This document shows, one piece after another, positions 45,972-55,616 of a stretch of DNA of 64,000 bases. Positions within the stretch are counted from its first letter, which is position 1, and the number at the start of each line of letters is the position of its first letter. The notes under the pieces were generated by a model. That model saw only the letters and a program-made list of their open reading frames with translations, ran no database searches and was not told the origin of the DNA. Source of the DNA: an uncultured Campylobacter sp. (lineage in GTDB: Bacteria; Campylobacterota; Campylobacteria; Campylobacterales; Campylobacteraceae); NCBI RefSeq assembly GCF_938017705.1, contig NZ_CALIIS010000038.1:15531-79530 (forward strand), written 5' to 3'. The position numbers and the translations under genes are program-made.

Positions 45972-47312
45972 CTACTCATTTAGGGCTTTGGTAAAAAATT
46001 TCTCGACCTCGTCCATTCGCTTTTGCAGCAGTTTTTCGTTTTTGCCCTCGAGCAAGAGGCGGATAACGTTTTCGGTGCCGGAGTAGCGAAAGAGCGAGCG
46101 GATATTGTCCGCTTTAAGGCTTGCTTCAAGCTCTTTTAGCCCTTTTAATTTTTCAAGCGGCTTTTTATCCGCGATCTTTAAATTTCTTAAAATTTGAGGA
46201 TATGGCTTAAGCATAGCCGAAAGTTCGCTCGCTTTTTTGTGCGTATCCAGCATGCAAGCGGCGAATTGCAGCGCGCTTGCGATGCCGTCGCCCGTTTTGG
46301 CGTAATCGCCGAAGATCACGTGCCCGCTCTGCTCGCCGCCGAAATTTGCGCCAAGTTCGTGCATCATCTCAAGTACGAATTTATCGCCGACATTGCAGCG
46401 ATTAAGCGCGATGCCGTGTTTGGCTAAAAAATCCTCCAGTGCGGAGTTACTCATCACTGTTGCGATCATCTGATCGCCCGCGAGGCGCTTTTTCTCTTTC
46501 AAATATACCGCTAAAATTCCAAGCAGCGCGTCGCCGTGGATGATTTCGCCGTTTTCATCCACGACTACGAGTCTGTCGGCATCCCCGTCAAAGGCAAAGC
46601 CCACGTCGGCGCGCAGGCGTCTTACCTCCCCGGCCAGACCTTGCGGGCTTAACGCGCCGCAAGCATCATTTATATTTTTTCCGTTAGGCTCGTCGCCGAT
46701 GACGATCGTTTCGGCTCCCAGCTCATTAAATACGGTAGGTGCGACCCTGTAGCTTGCTCCGTTTGCGCAATCAAGGACGACGCGAAGCCCGTGCAGCGTC
46801 TTTTGCTTCGGGAAGGAATTTTTAATATGCACGATATATCTGCCGATGACGTCGTCCACGCGCTTTGCAGCGCCTATCTGCATCATTTTGGTGCGCGCCT
46901 CAGAGATGAGTTCGTCGCTGAAATAAATTTTTTCGATCTGAGCTTCCTCTTTTTCGTCGAGTTTGAAGCCCTCGCTGTTGAAAAATTTAATGCCGTTGTC
47001 GTAGTATGGATTGTGGCTCGCGCTTATCATGATGCCTGCATCGCAGCGCATATCCTCCGTAAGAAAGGCAATCGCAGGAGTAGGCATCGGACCGATCTGA
47101 CGGACGTTGTAGCCCACCGAGGTAAGACCCGCAACGATCGCTGTTTCTATCATATAGCCGCTTCTGCGGGTATCTTTGCCGACTAAAATCATATTCGTAA
47201 CGGAATTTTTCCTAAAATAAATTCCCGCTGCCATCGCTACGCGCATCGCAAGCTCGGCGGTCAAAAATTCTCCCGCTTTGCCTCGTACGCCGTCCGTTCC
47301 GAAAAGTTTCAT
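45972..47312 (-). CDS. glmM: Phosphoglucosamine mutase GlmM
   Basis: 446 residues from ATG 47312 (AAGGA upstream; an upstream TTG at 47318 is less likely). Starts '[14 protein letters not shown]'; the phosphoserine loop is [15 protein letters not shown], the metal loop is [15 protein letters not shown] and the sugar/phosphate sites follow ('[11 protein letters not shown]', '[11 protein letters not shown]'). It converts glucosamine-6-phosphate to glucosamine-1-phosphate for peptidoglycan and LPS/LOS precursors. Confidence 0.97.
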   Translation of the reverse strand: MKLFGTDGVRGKAGEFLTAELAMRVAMAAGIYFRKNSVTNMILVGKDTRRSGYMIETAIVAGLTSVGYNVRQIGPMPTPAIAFLTEDMRCDAGIMISASHNPYYDNGIKFFNSEGFKLDEKEEAQIEKIYFSDELISEARTKMMQIGAAKRVDDVIGRYIVHIKNSFPKQKTLHGLRVVLDCANGASYRVAPTVFNELGAETIVIGDEPNGKNINDACGALSPQGLAGEVRRLRADVGFAFDGDADRLVVVDENGEIIHGDALLGILAVYLKEKKRLAGDQMIATVMSNSALEDFLAKHGIALNRCNVGDKFVLEMMHELGANFGGEQSGHVIFGDYAKTGDGIASALQFAACMLDTHKKASELSAMLKPYPQILRNLKIADKKPLEKLKGLKELEASLKADNIRSLFRYSGTENVIRLLLEGKNEKLLQKRMDEVEKFFTKALNE

Positions 47313-47464
47313 TATCAAATCCTTGTATAAAAATCATGAAATTCTACCAGAAAAAGTTTAATCTTAATAAATTTAAACTATATTTAAATTTTACTTAAAT
47401 TAAGCGTCGATTAAATATTTTTTACGTATAATCGCAGGTTCAAATTTAACTGAAAAGGAACATT

Positions 47465-47737
47465 ATGGCAAATCACAAATCCGCCGAAAAACGCGCGAGA
47501 CAAACCATAAAAAGAACGGAGCGAAATAGATTTTATCGCACCAGAGTAAAAAATATCACAAAAGCCGTAAAAGAGGCGGTCGAAAGCAAGGATCTAGACG
47601 CAGCGACCCAGGCTCTGAAAACGGCTAATGAAAGCTTTCACAGCTTCGTAAGCAGGGGCTTTTTGAAAAAACAGACCGCGAGCAGAAAAGTAAGCCGCCT
47701 AGCCAAACTCGTAAATTCTTTAAAAACCGCCGCGTAA
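47465..47737 (+). CDS. rpsT: 30S ribosomal protein S20
   Basis: 90 residues, basic and helical; '[20 protein letters not shown]' and '[20 protein letters not shown]' are the S20 signatures. It binds 16S rRNA in small-subunit assembly. AAAGGAA precedes ATG 47465. prfA follows 24 bases later, the usual rpsT-prfA pair of this group. Divergent from glmM. Confidence 0.98.
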   Translation: MANHKSAEKRARQTIKRTERNRFYRTRVKNITKAVKEAVESKDLDAATQALKTANESFHSFVSRGFLKKQTASRKVSRLAKLVNSLKTAA

Positions 47738-47761
47738 GCGTCCCTTACGCATAAAATTTAA

Positions 47762-48829
47762 ATGCTAGCCGATAAACTAAAGCCCTTTTTGGATCGCTAC
47801 GACGAGCTTTCGCGCATGCTTAGCGATCCCGCAGTTACCGCAGATATCGCTAATATGACGGCGCTATCTAAGGAGCAGCGCAATATCGAGCCGATCAAAG
47901 AGGCGGCTAGCGAGTATCTTAAAATTTTAAATCAGATCGAAGAAAACAAAGCCCTGCTAAGCGATGCCGATCTAGGCGAGCTAGCCAAAGAGGAGCTTAA
48001 AAGCTTAGAGATGCAAAAGCCGCAGCTCGAAGAAAAAATCAAAATTTTACTGCTTCCGAAAGACCCCAACGATGATAAGAATATCTTTCTTGAGATCCGC
48101 GCCGGTACAGGCGGCGACGAAGCGGCGCTGTTTGCGGGCGATCTGCTCGGCGCGTATCTGCGCTACGCCGATCTTCGCGGCTATAAATGCGAGATCGTAA
48201 GCACTAGCGAAGGCAGCGTCGGCGGCTACAAAGAAGCGATCTTGCTCGTAAAGGGCGCGGGAGCGTATTCGCGGCTGAAATTTGAAGGCGGCACTCACCG
48301 CGTGCAGCGCGTCCCCGAAACGGAGAGCCAGGGCAGGGTGCATACCTCCGCGATCACCGTCGCCGTCATGCCCGAGATCGAGGATAGCGAGATACAGATC
48401 AACCCAAACGACCTTCGCATCGACGTTATGCGCAGCTCCGGCCACGGCGGACAGTCCGTAAACACCACCGACAGCGCCGTTCGCATCACTCACATCCCGA
48501 CCGGTTTAGTCGTTACCAACCAAGACGGCAAGGACCAGCACAAAAACAAAGAAGCGGCGATGAAGGTGCTGAAGGCGCGCCTTTACGATATGCAGGAGCA
48601 GGAGCGGCTCGAAAAAGAGCGCAAAGATCGCAAGGATCAGGTAGGCACCGGCGACCGCTCGGGGCGAATTCGTACCTACAACTATCCGCAAAACCGCATC
48701 AGCGACCACCGCATAAATTTAACTCTCTACCGCCTGGACGCGATAATGGCAGGGGGCTTGTTCGACGAGATCATCGATCCGCTCATCGCGCACTCTCAAG
48801 CCGAAGCGATCGCAAACGCGGGCTATTAG
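47762..48829 (+). CDS. prfA: Peptide chain release factor 1
   Basis: 355 residues, normal RF1. The stop-codon recognition PxT motif is in [16 protein letters not shown] and the catalytic GGQ loop is in [20 protein letters not shown]1 reads UAA and UAG, relevant to the amber codon in the SemiSWEET gene 400 bases downstream. No ribosome-binding site is obvious, suggesting coupling to rpsT. Confidence 0.98.
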   Translation: MLADKLKPFLDRYDELSRMLSDPAVTADIANMTALSKEQRNIEPIKEAASEYLKILNQIEENKALLSDADLGELAKEELKSLEMQKPQLEEKIKILLLPKDPNDDKNIFLEIRAGTGGDEAALFAGDLLGAYLRYADLRGYKCEIVSTSEGSVGGYKEAILLVKGAGAYSRLKFEGGTHRVQRVPETESQGRVHTSAITVAVMPEIEDSEIQINPNDLRIDVMRSSGHGGQSVNTTDSAVRITHIPTGLVVTNQDGKDQHKNKEAAMKVLKARLYDMQEQERLEKERKDRKDQVGTGDRSGRIRTYNYPQNRISDHRINLTLYRLDAIMAGGLFDEIIDPLIAHSQAEAIANAGY

Positions 48830-49231
48830 CCTTTTAAAATTTAATCCTCATATTTTCAAAATTTTGCTGCGATTTTGTTGCAAAATTTACTTAAATTTAG
48901 CCGCAAGCCTTCGGGACAATGTGTTTAATGGCTTTCGCCTCGGCAAATTCACTTAAATTTCATCGCAGTCGTCGCTTGAAATCCCGCCTTTTTAAATTTA
49001 AATTCTATTCGCCGTGCCGCCTGGCGTTTTAAATTTCTCTGTTTTTTTAAAATGCGCGCCTTAAACGCCGCTTTAAAATTTACGCAGACGCGAGCAGGGG
49101 GGGTCGCTGCGATAAATTTAAAGTCAAATTTTATTTCTAGCCATCTTTTAATTTGTTTCTTATCTTTGGTGTATTAAATCCCGCTTCGTTTCATTCGTAA
49201 ATTTGAAACGTATTTCTAAAAAGGAAAAACA
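48830..49231. other. Intergenic region with G7 tract
   Basis: About 400 bases without a gene. It holds a run of seven G at 49097-49103, many AAATTT words and an AAAAAGGAAAAA ribosome-binding site at the end for the SemiSWEET frame. No clear prfA terminator was found. Confidence 0.45.
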
Positions 49232-49489
49232 ATGAGCGAAAGAAATTTACAAATTTTAGGTTGGGCGGGCACATGCCTGTCGGTCATCATGTACGTATCC
49301 TACGTGCCGAACATAATGGCAAATTTAAGCGGCAACAAAGTCCCGTTTCTCCAGCCGCTCGCAGCCGCGATAAACTGCACGATATAGCTTAGCTACGGCC
49401 TGCTAAAGCCCAAAAAGGACTATCCGCTCGCCGCGGCGAATTTCCCGGGGATCATCTTTGGGCTACTAATCGCAATAACGGCGCTTTGA
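49232..49489 (+). pseudogene. SemiSWEET sugar transporter gene with internal amber codon
   Basis: 85 codons from ATG 49232 (AAAAAGG upstream) to TGA 49487-49489, interrupted at codon 52 by TAG (49385-49387). The frame before ('LGWAGTCLSVIMYVSYVPNI', 'QPLAAAINCTI') and after ('LSYGLLKPKKDYPLAAANFP', 'GIIFGLLIAITAL') the stop matches the PQ-loop SemiSWEET family of small sugar transporters. The stop falls where the family has a Trp (INCT-W-YG), so TGG to TAG is the simple explanation. It is otherwise intact, implying a recent loss or readthrough. Confidence 0.8.
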
Positions 49490-49752
49490 ACCGCGCTTTT
49501 AGCGGCTTGATAAATTTTAAAACCGCCCGCGCCGCACCTTGTCTGCCGCGTCTGTACAGCGCACCCACCTGCCACGCTGAGTCCGAGCTAACTTGTCGCA
49601 AGCGTACCCGCACCTCACATATCCATTACGACGCGGCTTTAAATTTCACAAAATCGTCCGTGCCGAATTCAAGTCTGCCGAATTTAAATAACTTTTATAC
49701 AAAATTTGATAAGCTTATTTTGATTAAAATTTTATCTTTAAAAGGACGAAAA

Positions 49753-50598
49753 ATGAAAAAGGTCATCACTTGCGTCGATCAAAATGCGCTTGCCCCAGCG
49801 GTTAGAGATTACGGAATTTACGTCGCTAAAACCTTGGGTGCCGAGCTCGTGTTTATTCACGTGGTTGAAATCCCAGAGCTTGGCGAGAATTTTTATGGGC
49901 TAGCCGCAGGCGGAATCGTCCTAGGAGAGAATGATATCCTTGCAAATAGCTACGGAAGTCCCACACTAGGCGGCGTGGATGCGGAGAAAGACCACGAAGA
50001 AGCTGAAGCGATGCTGGATGAATATATCTGCGCCGCGACTACTGCGGGCGTAAAGGCGAGTAAGATCATCAAAGATGGCGATTTCATCGACGTTATCGCT
50101 GAGTACAAGGAGGAAGCTGAAATTTTTGTACTCGGTATCAAGGGCTCAAATAACGAGGACGTAGGCTTTAACGCAAGCGTGCTAATAAAGGAGCTTCACG
50201 TGCCGTCGCTGCTCGTGAATAAGGAATTTTCACCTATTAACTCCGTGCTCATTGCGTTTGACGGCACTGACGCGGCGAAACGCACGCTTGAGTTTATAAA
50301 GAGCTCAAAGCTTCTTGCGAGCGCACATAAGCATGTCTTGCACATCAATGCGGGTGCCGCAGAGGGTGAGCGGATGCTGGATCTAGCGCGCGAAATTTTA
50401 GGCACTCAAAACGCCACTTTCAAATACATCCAAGCGGAAGTGCCCGCCGATGAGATCATCAAATATCGCCGCGCCAATAACCTCGATCTGATCGCTACCG
50501 GTGCCTTTACGAAGGGGTTTTTCAAAAAGCTCTTTTTAGGCAGCGTCTCCGAGGATATCTTGCACAATGCGCTGGTACCGGTGCTAGTGCTATCGTAG
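49753..50598 (+). CDS. Tandem-domain universal stress protein
   Basis: 281 residues from ATG 49753 (AAAGGACG upstream; longer frames start inside the SemiSWEET remnant). Two UspA domains: the first 'MKKVITCVDQNALAPAVRDY' to 'VPSLLVNK' (1-155) and the second 'INSVLIAFDGTDAAKRTLEF' to the C-terminus. The second has the nucleotide-binding signature 'IATGAFTKGFFKKLFLGSVS'; the first is degenerate there. Such proteins bind ATP or act as stress-induced regulators. Monocistronic. Confidence 0.9.
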   Translation: MKKVITCVDQNALAPAVRDYGIYVAKTLGAELVFIHVVEIPELGENFYGLAAGGIVLGENDILANSYGSPTLGGVDAEKDHEEAEAMLDEYICAATTAGVKASKIIKDGDFIDVIAEYKEEAEIFVLGIKGSNNEDVGFNASVLIKELHVPSLLVNKEFSPINSVLIAFDGTDAAKRTLEFIKSSKLLASAHKHVLHINAGAAEGERMLDLAREILGTQNATFKYIQAEVPADEIIKYRRANNLDLIATGAFTKGFFKKLFLGSVSEDILHNALVPVLVLS

Positions 50599-50817
50599 CC
50601 GCAAGACCAAACGCCGATAAACGCTAAATTCCGTCGCTTACGTTATTTTAAAGCGGCGGAATTTTAGAATTTTAAATTTTTCAATCCTTCGTTTTTCAAA
50701 TTCATATACTTTTTAAAATTCATAGAAATTTTGCTTGAAAATTCGTCAATATATCTTATTAAATTCCGTTAAATTAGTAATTGCATATATAATTTTATGA
50801 TTTAGTTTATTAAAAAT

Positions 50818-50847
50818 TTTATTATTATTTAAGAGGAATTGTAAGAT
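50818..50847 (+). promoter_or_regulatory. Conserved upstream box of TonB receptor gene 1
   Basis: TTTATTATTATTTAA (50818-50832) followed by GAGGAATTGTAAGAT. The same 15-mer occurs at 57142 before the second TonB receptor gene, followed by a closely related sequence. Shared A/T-rich operator for an iron regulator such as Fur is plausible. Confidence 0.5.
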
Positions 50848-50896
50848 AATCCCACCAGTAAATTGATATAGATTATAAAATCTAAAAAGGATTTTT

Positions 50897-53323
50897 ATGA
50901 AAAAGGGTAAAATTTTACTCTCTTTGGCGCTACTTTGCTCGCCGTTTTGGCTTACTGCGGCGCAAAATAGCGGCACTTCTCAAAACTCATCTGTCGCAAG
51001 CTCTGCCTCTAAAATTTCGTCATCGCAAAGCTCTGTGCAAAAGCCTGGAAGTCGCCCTACCACTGTAAATTCCGCGCCGCAGGGCAACGCTGTCGTAAGC
51101 CCCGCTACTAAAGGCGTTGCACAAAATTCCATGCCGCAAAGCAGTAGCGCGACAAATTCTACGCTGCAGGGCTCAGACGGCGATAATCTCGGCACCATAA
51201 ACGTCACGGGCAAGGCCGATCTGTCCACTACCGAGGGCACGGGCTCTTATACGACGGGCAATATGAGCACAGCGACGGGGCTAAATTTAAGCATAAGAGA
51301 AACGCCGCAGTCCATAAGCGTCATCTCCAATCAGCTTTTAAAAGATCTGAGTTTACACAACGCCGAAGAGGCTCTTTCAAAATACGCCACCGGCATTTCG
51401 CTAAATAACGACGCAGGCGGCAATCGCATCGTCTCGCGCGGCTTTTATGTCGATAATATCCAAGAAGATGGCATCGCAAGCTCGGTTTCCAGCTCCGTGT
51501 TCGGGCCGCTGGGCTCATCGAAGGAATTTACCGATTTGGAATTCTACGATCGCGTCGAGGTTCTGCGCGGCGTAGCGGGCCTTACGCAAAGCAACGGCGA
51601 GCCCGGCGGCACGATAAATTTAATCCGAAAGCGTCCGAGCGATCAGTTCGGCTTTAACGCAAGTCTAAGCGGCGGTAGCTGGGATAATTATCGCGGCATG
51701 ATCGACGTTACGGATGCGGTAAATCAAAGCGGTACGGCACGCGCGCGGCTGATCGGAATTTTAAGTAAAACGGGCTCGTTTAAGGACTATCCGCGCAACG
51801 GCTATCGCGAAGGCGTCGGCGTTTCGACGGAATTTGACTTGGCCGATAAAACGCTTCTTAGCGCGGGATTTTTGTGGCAAAAAACCGTCGGCGTCTATGA
51901 TATTTACGGCGTGCCCGTTTTAGATAATCATGGAAATTTACTAAATTTACCGCGCAGAAGTTACTTCGGCTCGGACTGGGACAGAAGCGAATATAAAAAA
52001 ATTAACGTCTACAGCGAACTCTCGCACGAATTTAGCGATGATCTGAAAGCCTATGCGAGGCTCAATTATACCGATAGCGACAGCATGTTAAAATTCGGAG
52101 CGCTCGGCGGGGCAGATCCTTACAACGGCACCACGTCGCATACGGTGCGATATAGAATTTACGATAACGACTCCAAAGAGATCGGGTTTCAAACGGGACT
52201 AGACGGTAAATTCGAAGCATTCGGGCAGAAGCACGACTTTTTCTTAAACGGCTCGCTTAGCAACGAAAAGCTTAATTGGCGCGAGACTAGGACGAGGGAT
52301 TCGTCTCTGGCGTCGCTGGGGATGAATATTTATAATTGGGACCGATCAAGGATCGCTCAGCCCGATTGGAGCAGTGCCGCTACGTTTAAAGACCGAAGCT
52401 CCACTACCATAAAGCAGCGCGCGATCTCGCTCGGGACTAGATTAAATTTAACCGACGATTTTCACTTTTTACTCGGCGGGCGCTTTTCGAAGGTAACTTA
52501 CAGCAGATATTATTATAATATTTTGCGCGGCACGGCTTCGCATAGTGCAAGCCCGAGTAAATCGAATTTCACGCCGTATGCGGGAGTGGTCTGGGATTTT
52601 GCGGATAATTTTTCGTGGTACGCAAGCTATGCCGAAATTTTTAAGCCGCAAGCTGCGCGCGACAAGGACGGTAAAATTTTAGATCCCGTAGTCGGCTATA
52701 ATTTAGAAACCGGTGTGAAGGGAGAATTTTTTGACGGCGCGCTTAATACGAATGTCGCGCTATTTCAGATCATTCAGAAAAATAGGGCGATGAGCGATCC
52801 TCTTAATACGAACTACTCCATCGCCGAGGGTAAGGTGCGAAGTCGCGGCATAGATGCCGAGCTGCAAGGCTCGCTTACTGAGAATTGGAAATTATTCGCG
52901 GGATATACTTTCAACCGCAGCGTCTATTTAAAGACGGAAAGAACCTCCGCGGTGGTCGATTATAGCAAGGGCGCAAACGCTAAACGCTACATTCCGAAGC
53001 ATCTGTTTAAGCTCTATACGAACTATGAAATTCCGCTCGGCGAAAATCGTAAGATCACCCTGGGTGCGGGCGTGCGCTATCAGAGCAAAACCGCTTCGAT
53101 ATATCGCGAAAACGTTGCGTATTATGCCGCCCCGCAAAAGGCTTACGCGCTGTGGGACGCGAACGTCGGCTATCATTTCGACAAGCACTTTAGCGTAAAT
53201 TTTGCGGTCAAAAACATCACGGATAAGAAGTATTTTCAAAATACGCAAAATCGCGTCGCGGGACATAACAACTACTACGGCGAGCCGCGGAATTTTATGC
53301 TGACGCTAAATTATACATATTAG
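50897..53323 (+). CDS. TonB-dependent siderophore-type receptor 1
   Basis: 808 residues. Signal peptide 1-22 ends LTAA. A Q/N/S-rich linker (about 23-110) precedes the TonB-plug domain ('LSIRETPQSISVISNQLLKD', 'RVEVLRGVAGLTQSNGEPGG', 'TINLIRKRP'), then a 22-strand barrel ending in the aromatic 'NFMLTLNYTY'. The plug closely follows the FhuA/FpvA-like siderophore receptor type. It imports a ferric chelate across the outer membrane using TonB-ExbBD, not in this window. ATG 50897 follows AAAAAGGA. The long linker is unusual. Confidence 0.93.
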   Translation: MKKGKILLSLALLCSPFWLTAAQNSGTSQNSSVASSASKISSSQSSVQKPGSRPTTVNSAPQGNAVVSPATKGVAQNSMPQSSSATNSTLQGSDGDNLGTINVTGKADLSTTEGTGSYTTGNMSTATGLNLSIRETPQSISVISNQLLKDLSLHNAEEALSKYATGISLNNDAGGNRIVSRGFYVDNIQEDGIASSVSSSVFGPLGSSKEFTDLEFYDRVEVLRGVAGLTQSNGEPGGTINLIRKRPSDQFGFNASLSGGSWDNYRGMIDVTDAVNQSGTARARLIGILSKTGSFKDYPRNGYREGVGVSTEFDLADKTLLSAGFLWQKTVGVYDIYGVPVLDNHGNLLNLPRRSYFGSDWDRSEYKKINVYSELSHEFSDDLKAYARLNYTDSDSMLKFGALGGADPYNGTTSHTVRYRIYDNDSKEIGFQTGLDGKFEAFGQKHDFFLNGSLSNEKLNWRETRTRDSSLASLGMNIYNWDRSRIAQPDWSSAATFKDRSSTTIKQRAISLGTRLNLTDDFHFLLGGRFSKVTYSRYYYNILRGTASHSASPSKSNFTPYAGVVWDFADNFSWYASYAEIFKPQAARDKDGKILDPVVGYNLETGVKGEFFDGALNTNVALFQIIQKNRAMSDPLNTNYSIAEGKVRSRGIDAELQGSLTENWKLFAGYTFNRSVYLKTERTSAVVDYSKGANAKRYIPKHLFKLYTNYEIPLGENRKITLGAGVRYQSKTASIYRENVAYYAAPQKAYALWDANVGYHFDKHFSVNFAVKNITDKKYFQNTQNRVAGHNNYYGEPRNFMLTLNYTY

Positions 53324-53714
53324 GTGCGGATGGAATTTTGCGCTTATGCGAACTTGGACTGACCGAACTCGCACGCGGCCTTGGATAAATTCCGCGCTTT
53401 ATAAGAGCGCGGATAAAGCGAGCGCAGAGGCGCGAGACTAGGCTTTGTCGCAAGTAGCACGTAGCGAGGCGGGTAAAATTTGAACGAAGCCGCGGGATTA
53501 AAATTTAACTTGCGATTTGGTTGATTAGCGATTGATTAGTGCGGGCGATCCGGGCGATCGCGGGCAGGGGCGATAAATTTAATTTCGCGAAATTCCAAGT
53601 GAATTAAACGCACAGACTTGCGAGCATAAAATTCGCTCGCGAGTCTGCGGGATCAAATTTAATCCCGCGATTTCGCTGTAATCGGCGCTAAATTTTAAAA
53701 TTTAAAGAGAAAAT
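53324..53714. other. Intergenic region with three hairpins
   Basis: About 390 bases without a gene. Hairpins: CCGCGCT/AGCGCGG (53392-53412), a 13-base stem with one wobble, CAGACTTGCGAGC/GCTCGCGAGTCTG (53613-53647), and GCGGGAT/ATCCCGC (53647-53668). The last two lie in the leader of the ABC transporter gene. Confidence 0.5.
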
Positions 53715-55616
53715 TTGAAAACCCTAAAGCAATTTTTTGAAATTCTACGTCCTCACTGGTTCGGCAAGGGCGCGGCGAAGCTGTGGGCGCTGCTACTGCT
53801 CGCGCTTGGTTTTAGTCTCGCTATCATCAAAATCAGCGTGCTGATGAACGCGTGGGACAAGCGCTTTTACGACGCGCTAAGCGAGCTTAAAAGCGAGCTC
53901 ATTCCCGCGCTCGTGGGCGAATTTTTGCTCTACACGGCGCTCATCGTGATTTTCATCGTATGCGGCAGCTGGCTTCGCAAACTGCTTGTGATCGTCTGGC
54001 GCGAGCGGCTAAGCGCGATGATGGAGCGCAAATGGCTACATAACGCAAACTTCTACCGCACGAGCCTTGATGGAAATTTTAGCGCCAGGGGCGGATCAAA
54101 TTTAGAAAAACCTGGCGACGTAAATTTAGATGAAAATTTAAACGAGCGTGCAGAGTATTCCGCAGCCGAGGTGGACAGCGCGGCTTTATATAGAGACGCA
54201 AAGGGGCTTGAAATTTTACCGAGTGCGGCGGAGCAAAATGCGGCAGGGCAAAGCGGCTCAAGCGAGAATGAAATTTCATCTAAAACTCGCGCAGATTGTG
54301 AAATTTCAAAAACGATCGCAAAGCTAGACAACCCCGATCAGCGTATCGCCGAGGACAGCTTGCTGCTCGTGCAAAAAAGCGTCGATCTCGTAAAATCGCT
54401 CGTCTATAATCTCGCCAAGCTCATCGCCTTCGTCGCGATCTTGTGGCAGGTCTCGAAGGTGCTGAAATTTGAAATTTTCGGCGTGCACTTTGAGATCGAA
54501 GGCTTTTTGCTCTACGTCACACTTATTTATACTCTTCTTTGCTCGCTGATTACGCATCTCATCGGGCGCAGGCTTAGGGGGCTAAATTTTGCCAAGCAGC
54601 GCGCCGAAGCCGACTACCGCTCGGATCTGCTGCTAGTGCGCGAAAATGCAGAAGTCGTAGCCTTTATGCGCGGAGAGGATGCCGAGCGCAGCCGCTTCCG
54701 CGCGAGCTTCGGTGAGATCATGAGAAACTGGCGCAGCATCATGAATACGGAATTTCGCCTCGAATGCTTTTCGGCAAGCTACCTAAAAATCACGAATTTA
54801 ATCCCGATCTTTGCCTGCTTGCCGCTGTATTTGTCGCGCGCGATGAGCTTTGGCGATATGATGCAGGCGCGCTCGGCGTTTTACAGCGTGCAGGACGGAT
54901 TTGCGTGGTTTATGGACTATTATAAGCAGATCATGGAGTGGGCGGCGAGCGTGCAGAGGATCTATGAGTTCATCTCGCGCATGGATGGCGAGAGCGCAAA
55001 TTTGCACGCTTGCGTCAAACAAAGCAACGAAAATTCCGCTCGTTGCGAGGGCTTGTCGGTCTTCACGCCTGCGGGCGAGCCGCTGATCGAGGATCTACGC
55101 TTTGAGCTTGCGCCCGCGCAGTTTATAATGCTGCGAGGCAAGAGCGGCGCGGGCAAAAGTACGGCTCTGCGCTACGCGGCGGGCCTTTGGAGATACGGCC
55201 GCGGCGAGATCAGTCTGCCGCGCACGGGCGTGATGTTTATCCCGCAAAAGCCCTATCTGGCGCCGCTTAGCCTAAAAGAGCTTATCGCTTATCCACAGCC
55301 GCCGCGCGCAGACGACGCGGAATTTTTAGAAATTTTACGCCACGTAGGGCTTAAGAAATTTGCTCGCATGCTAAACTCGCGCGCCGATTACGTTAAGATT
55401 TTAAGCGGCGGGGAGGCACAGCGGCTTAGTTTCGCACGTATTCATTACCACAAGCCGAGCTTTGTTTTTGCCGATGAGATCACGTCCGCACTCGATCCCG
55501 CCTCGGCGCGCGAGCTGCTACTTGGTCTGCGTGCGGATCTGCCGAGCCTTGGCATGCTAGCGATCGTGCATCAAACGGGGCTTGAGGACATATTTGAGCG
55601 GACGATAGAGCTTTAA
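53715..55616 (+). CDS. SbmA/YddA-type ABC transporter (fused permease and ATPase)
   Basis: 633 residues. The N-terminal ABC_membrane_2-like domain starts 'FFEILRPHWFGKGAAKLWAL' with 'MNAWDKRFYDALSEL', as in SbmA/BacA/YddA. The C-terminal ATPase has Walker A LRGKSGAGKSTALRYAAGLW, signature 'LSGGEAQRLSFARI' and Walker B 'FVFADEITSALD'. An extra low-complexity insert at about residues 117-200 interrupts the membrane domain between helices. The family moves peptides, vitamin B12 or similar compounds. TTG 53715 start. Between two TonB receptor genes, it may handle the same ligand (inference). Confidence 0.87.
   Translation: MKTLKQFFEILRPHWFGKGAAKLWALLLLALGFSLAIIKISVLMNAWDKRFYDALSELKSELIPALVGEFLLYTALIVIFIVCGSWLRKLLVIVWRERLSAMMERKWLHNANFYRTSLDGNFSARGGSNLEKPGDVNLDENLNERAEYSAAEVDSAALYRDAKGLEILPSAAEQNAAGQSGSSENEISSKTRADCEISKTIAKLDNPDQRIAEDSLLLVQKSVDLVKSLVYNLAKLIAFVAILWQVSKVLKFEIFGVHFEIEGFLLYVTLIYTLLCSLITHLIGRRLRGLNFAKQRAEADYRSDLLLVRENAEVVAFMRGEDAERSRFRASFGEIMRNWRSIMNTEFRLECFSASYLKITNLIPIFACLPLYLSRAMSFGDMMQARSAFYSVQDGFAWFMDYYKQIMEWAASVQRIYEFISRMDGESANLHACVKQSNENSARCEGLSVFTPAGEPLIEDLRFELAPAQFIMLRGKSGAGKSTALRYAAGLWRYGRGEISLPRTGVMFIPQKPYLAPLSLKELIAYPQPPRADDAEFLEILRHVGLKKFARMLNSRADYVKILSGGEAQRLSFARIHYHKPSFVFADEITSALDPASARELLLGLRADLPSLGMLAIVHQTGLEDIFERTIEL

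Noticed and set aside
49097..49103. G7 tract as a phase-variation switch
   Set aside because: Short for a Campylobacter contingency tract and not within or in front of a recognisable gene promoter; left as a note only.
49486..49752. 89-codon N-terminal extension of the universal stress protein
   Set aside because: Starts inside the SemiSWEET remnant, is Cys/Arg-rich and unlike UspA; the ATG at 49753 has AAAGGACG in front.
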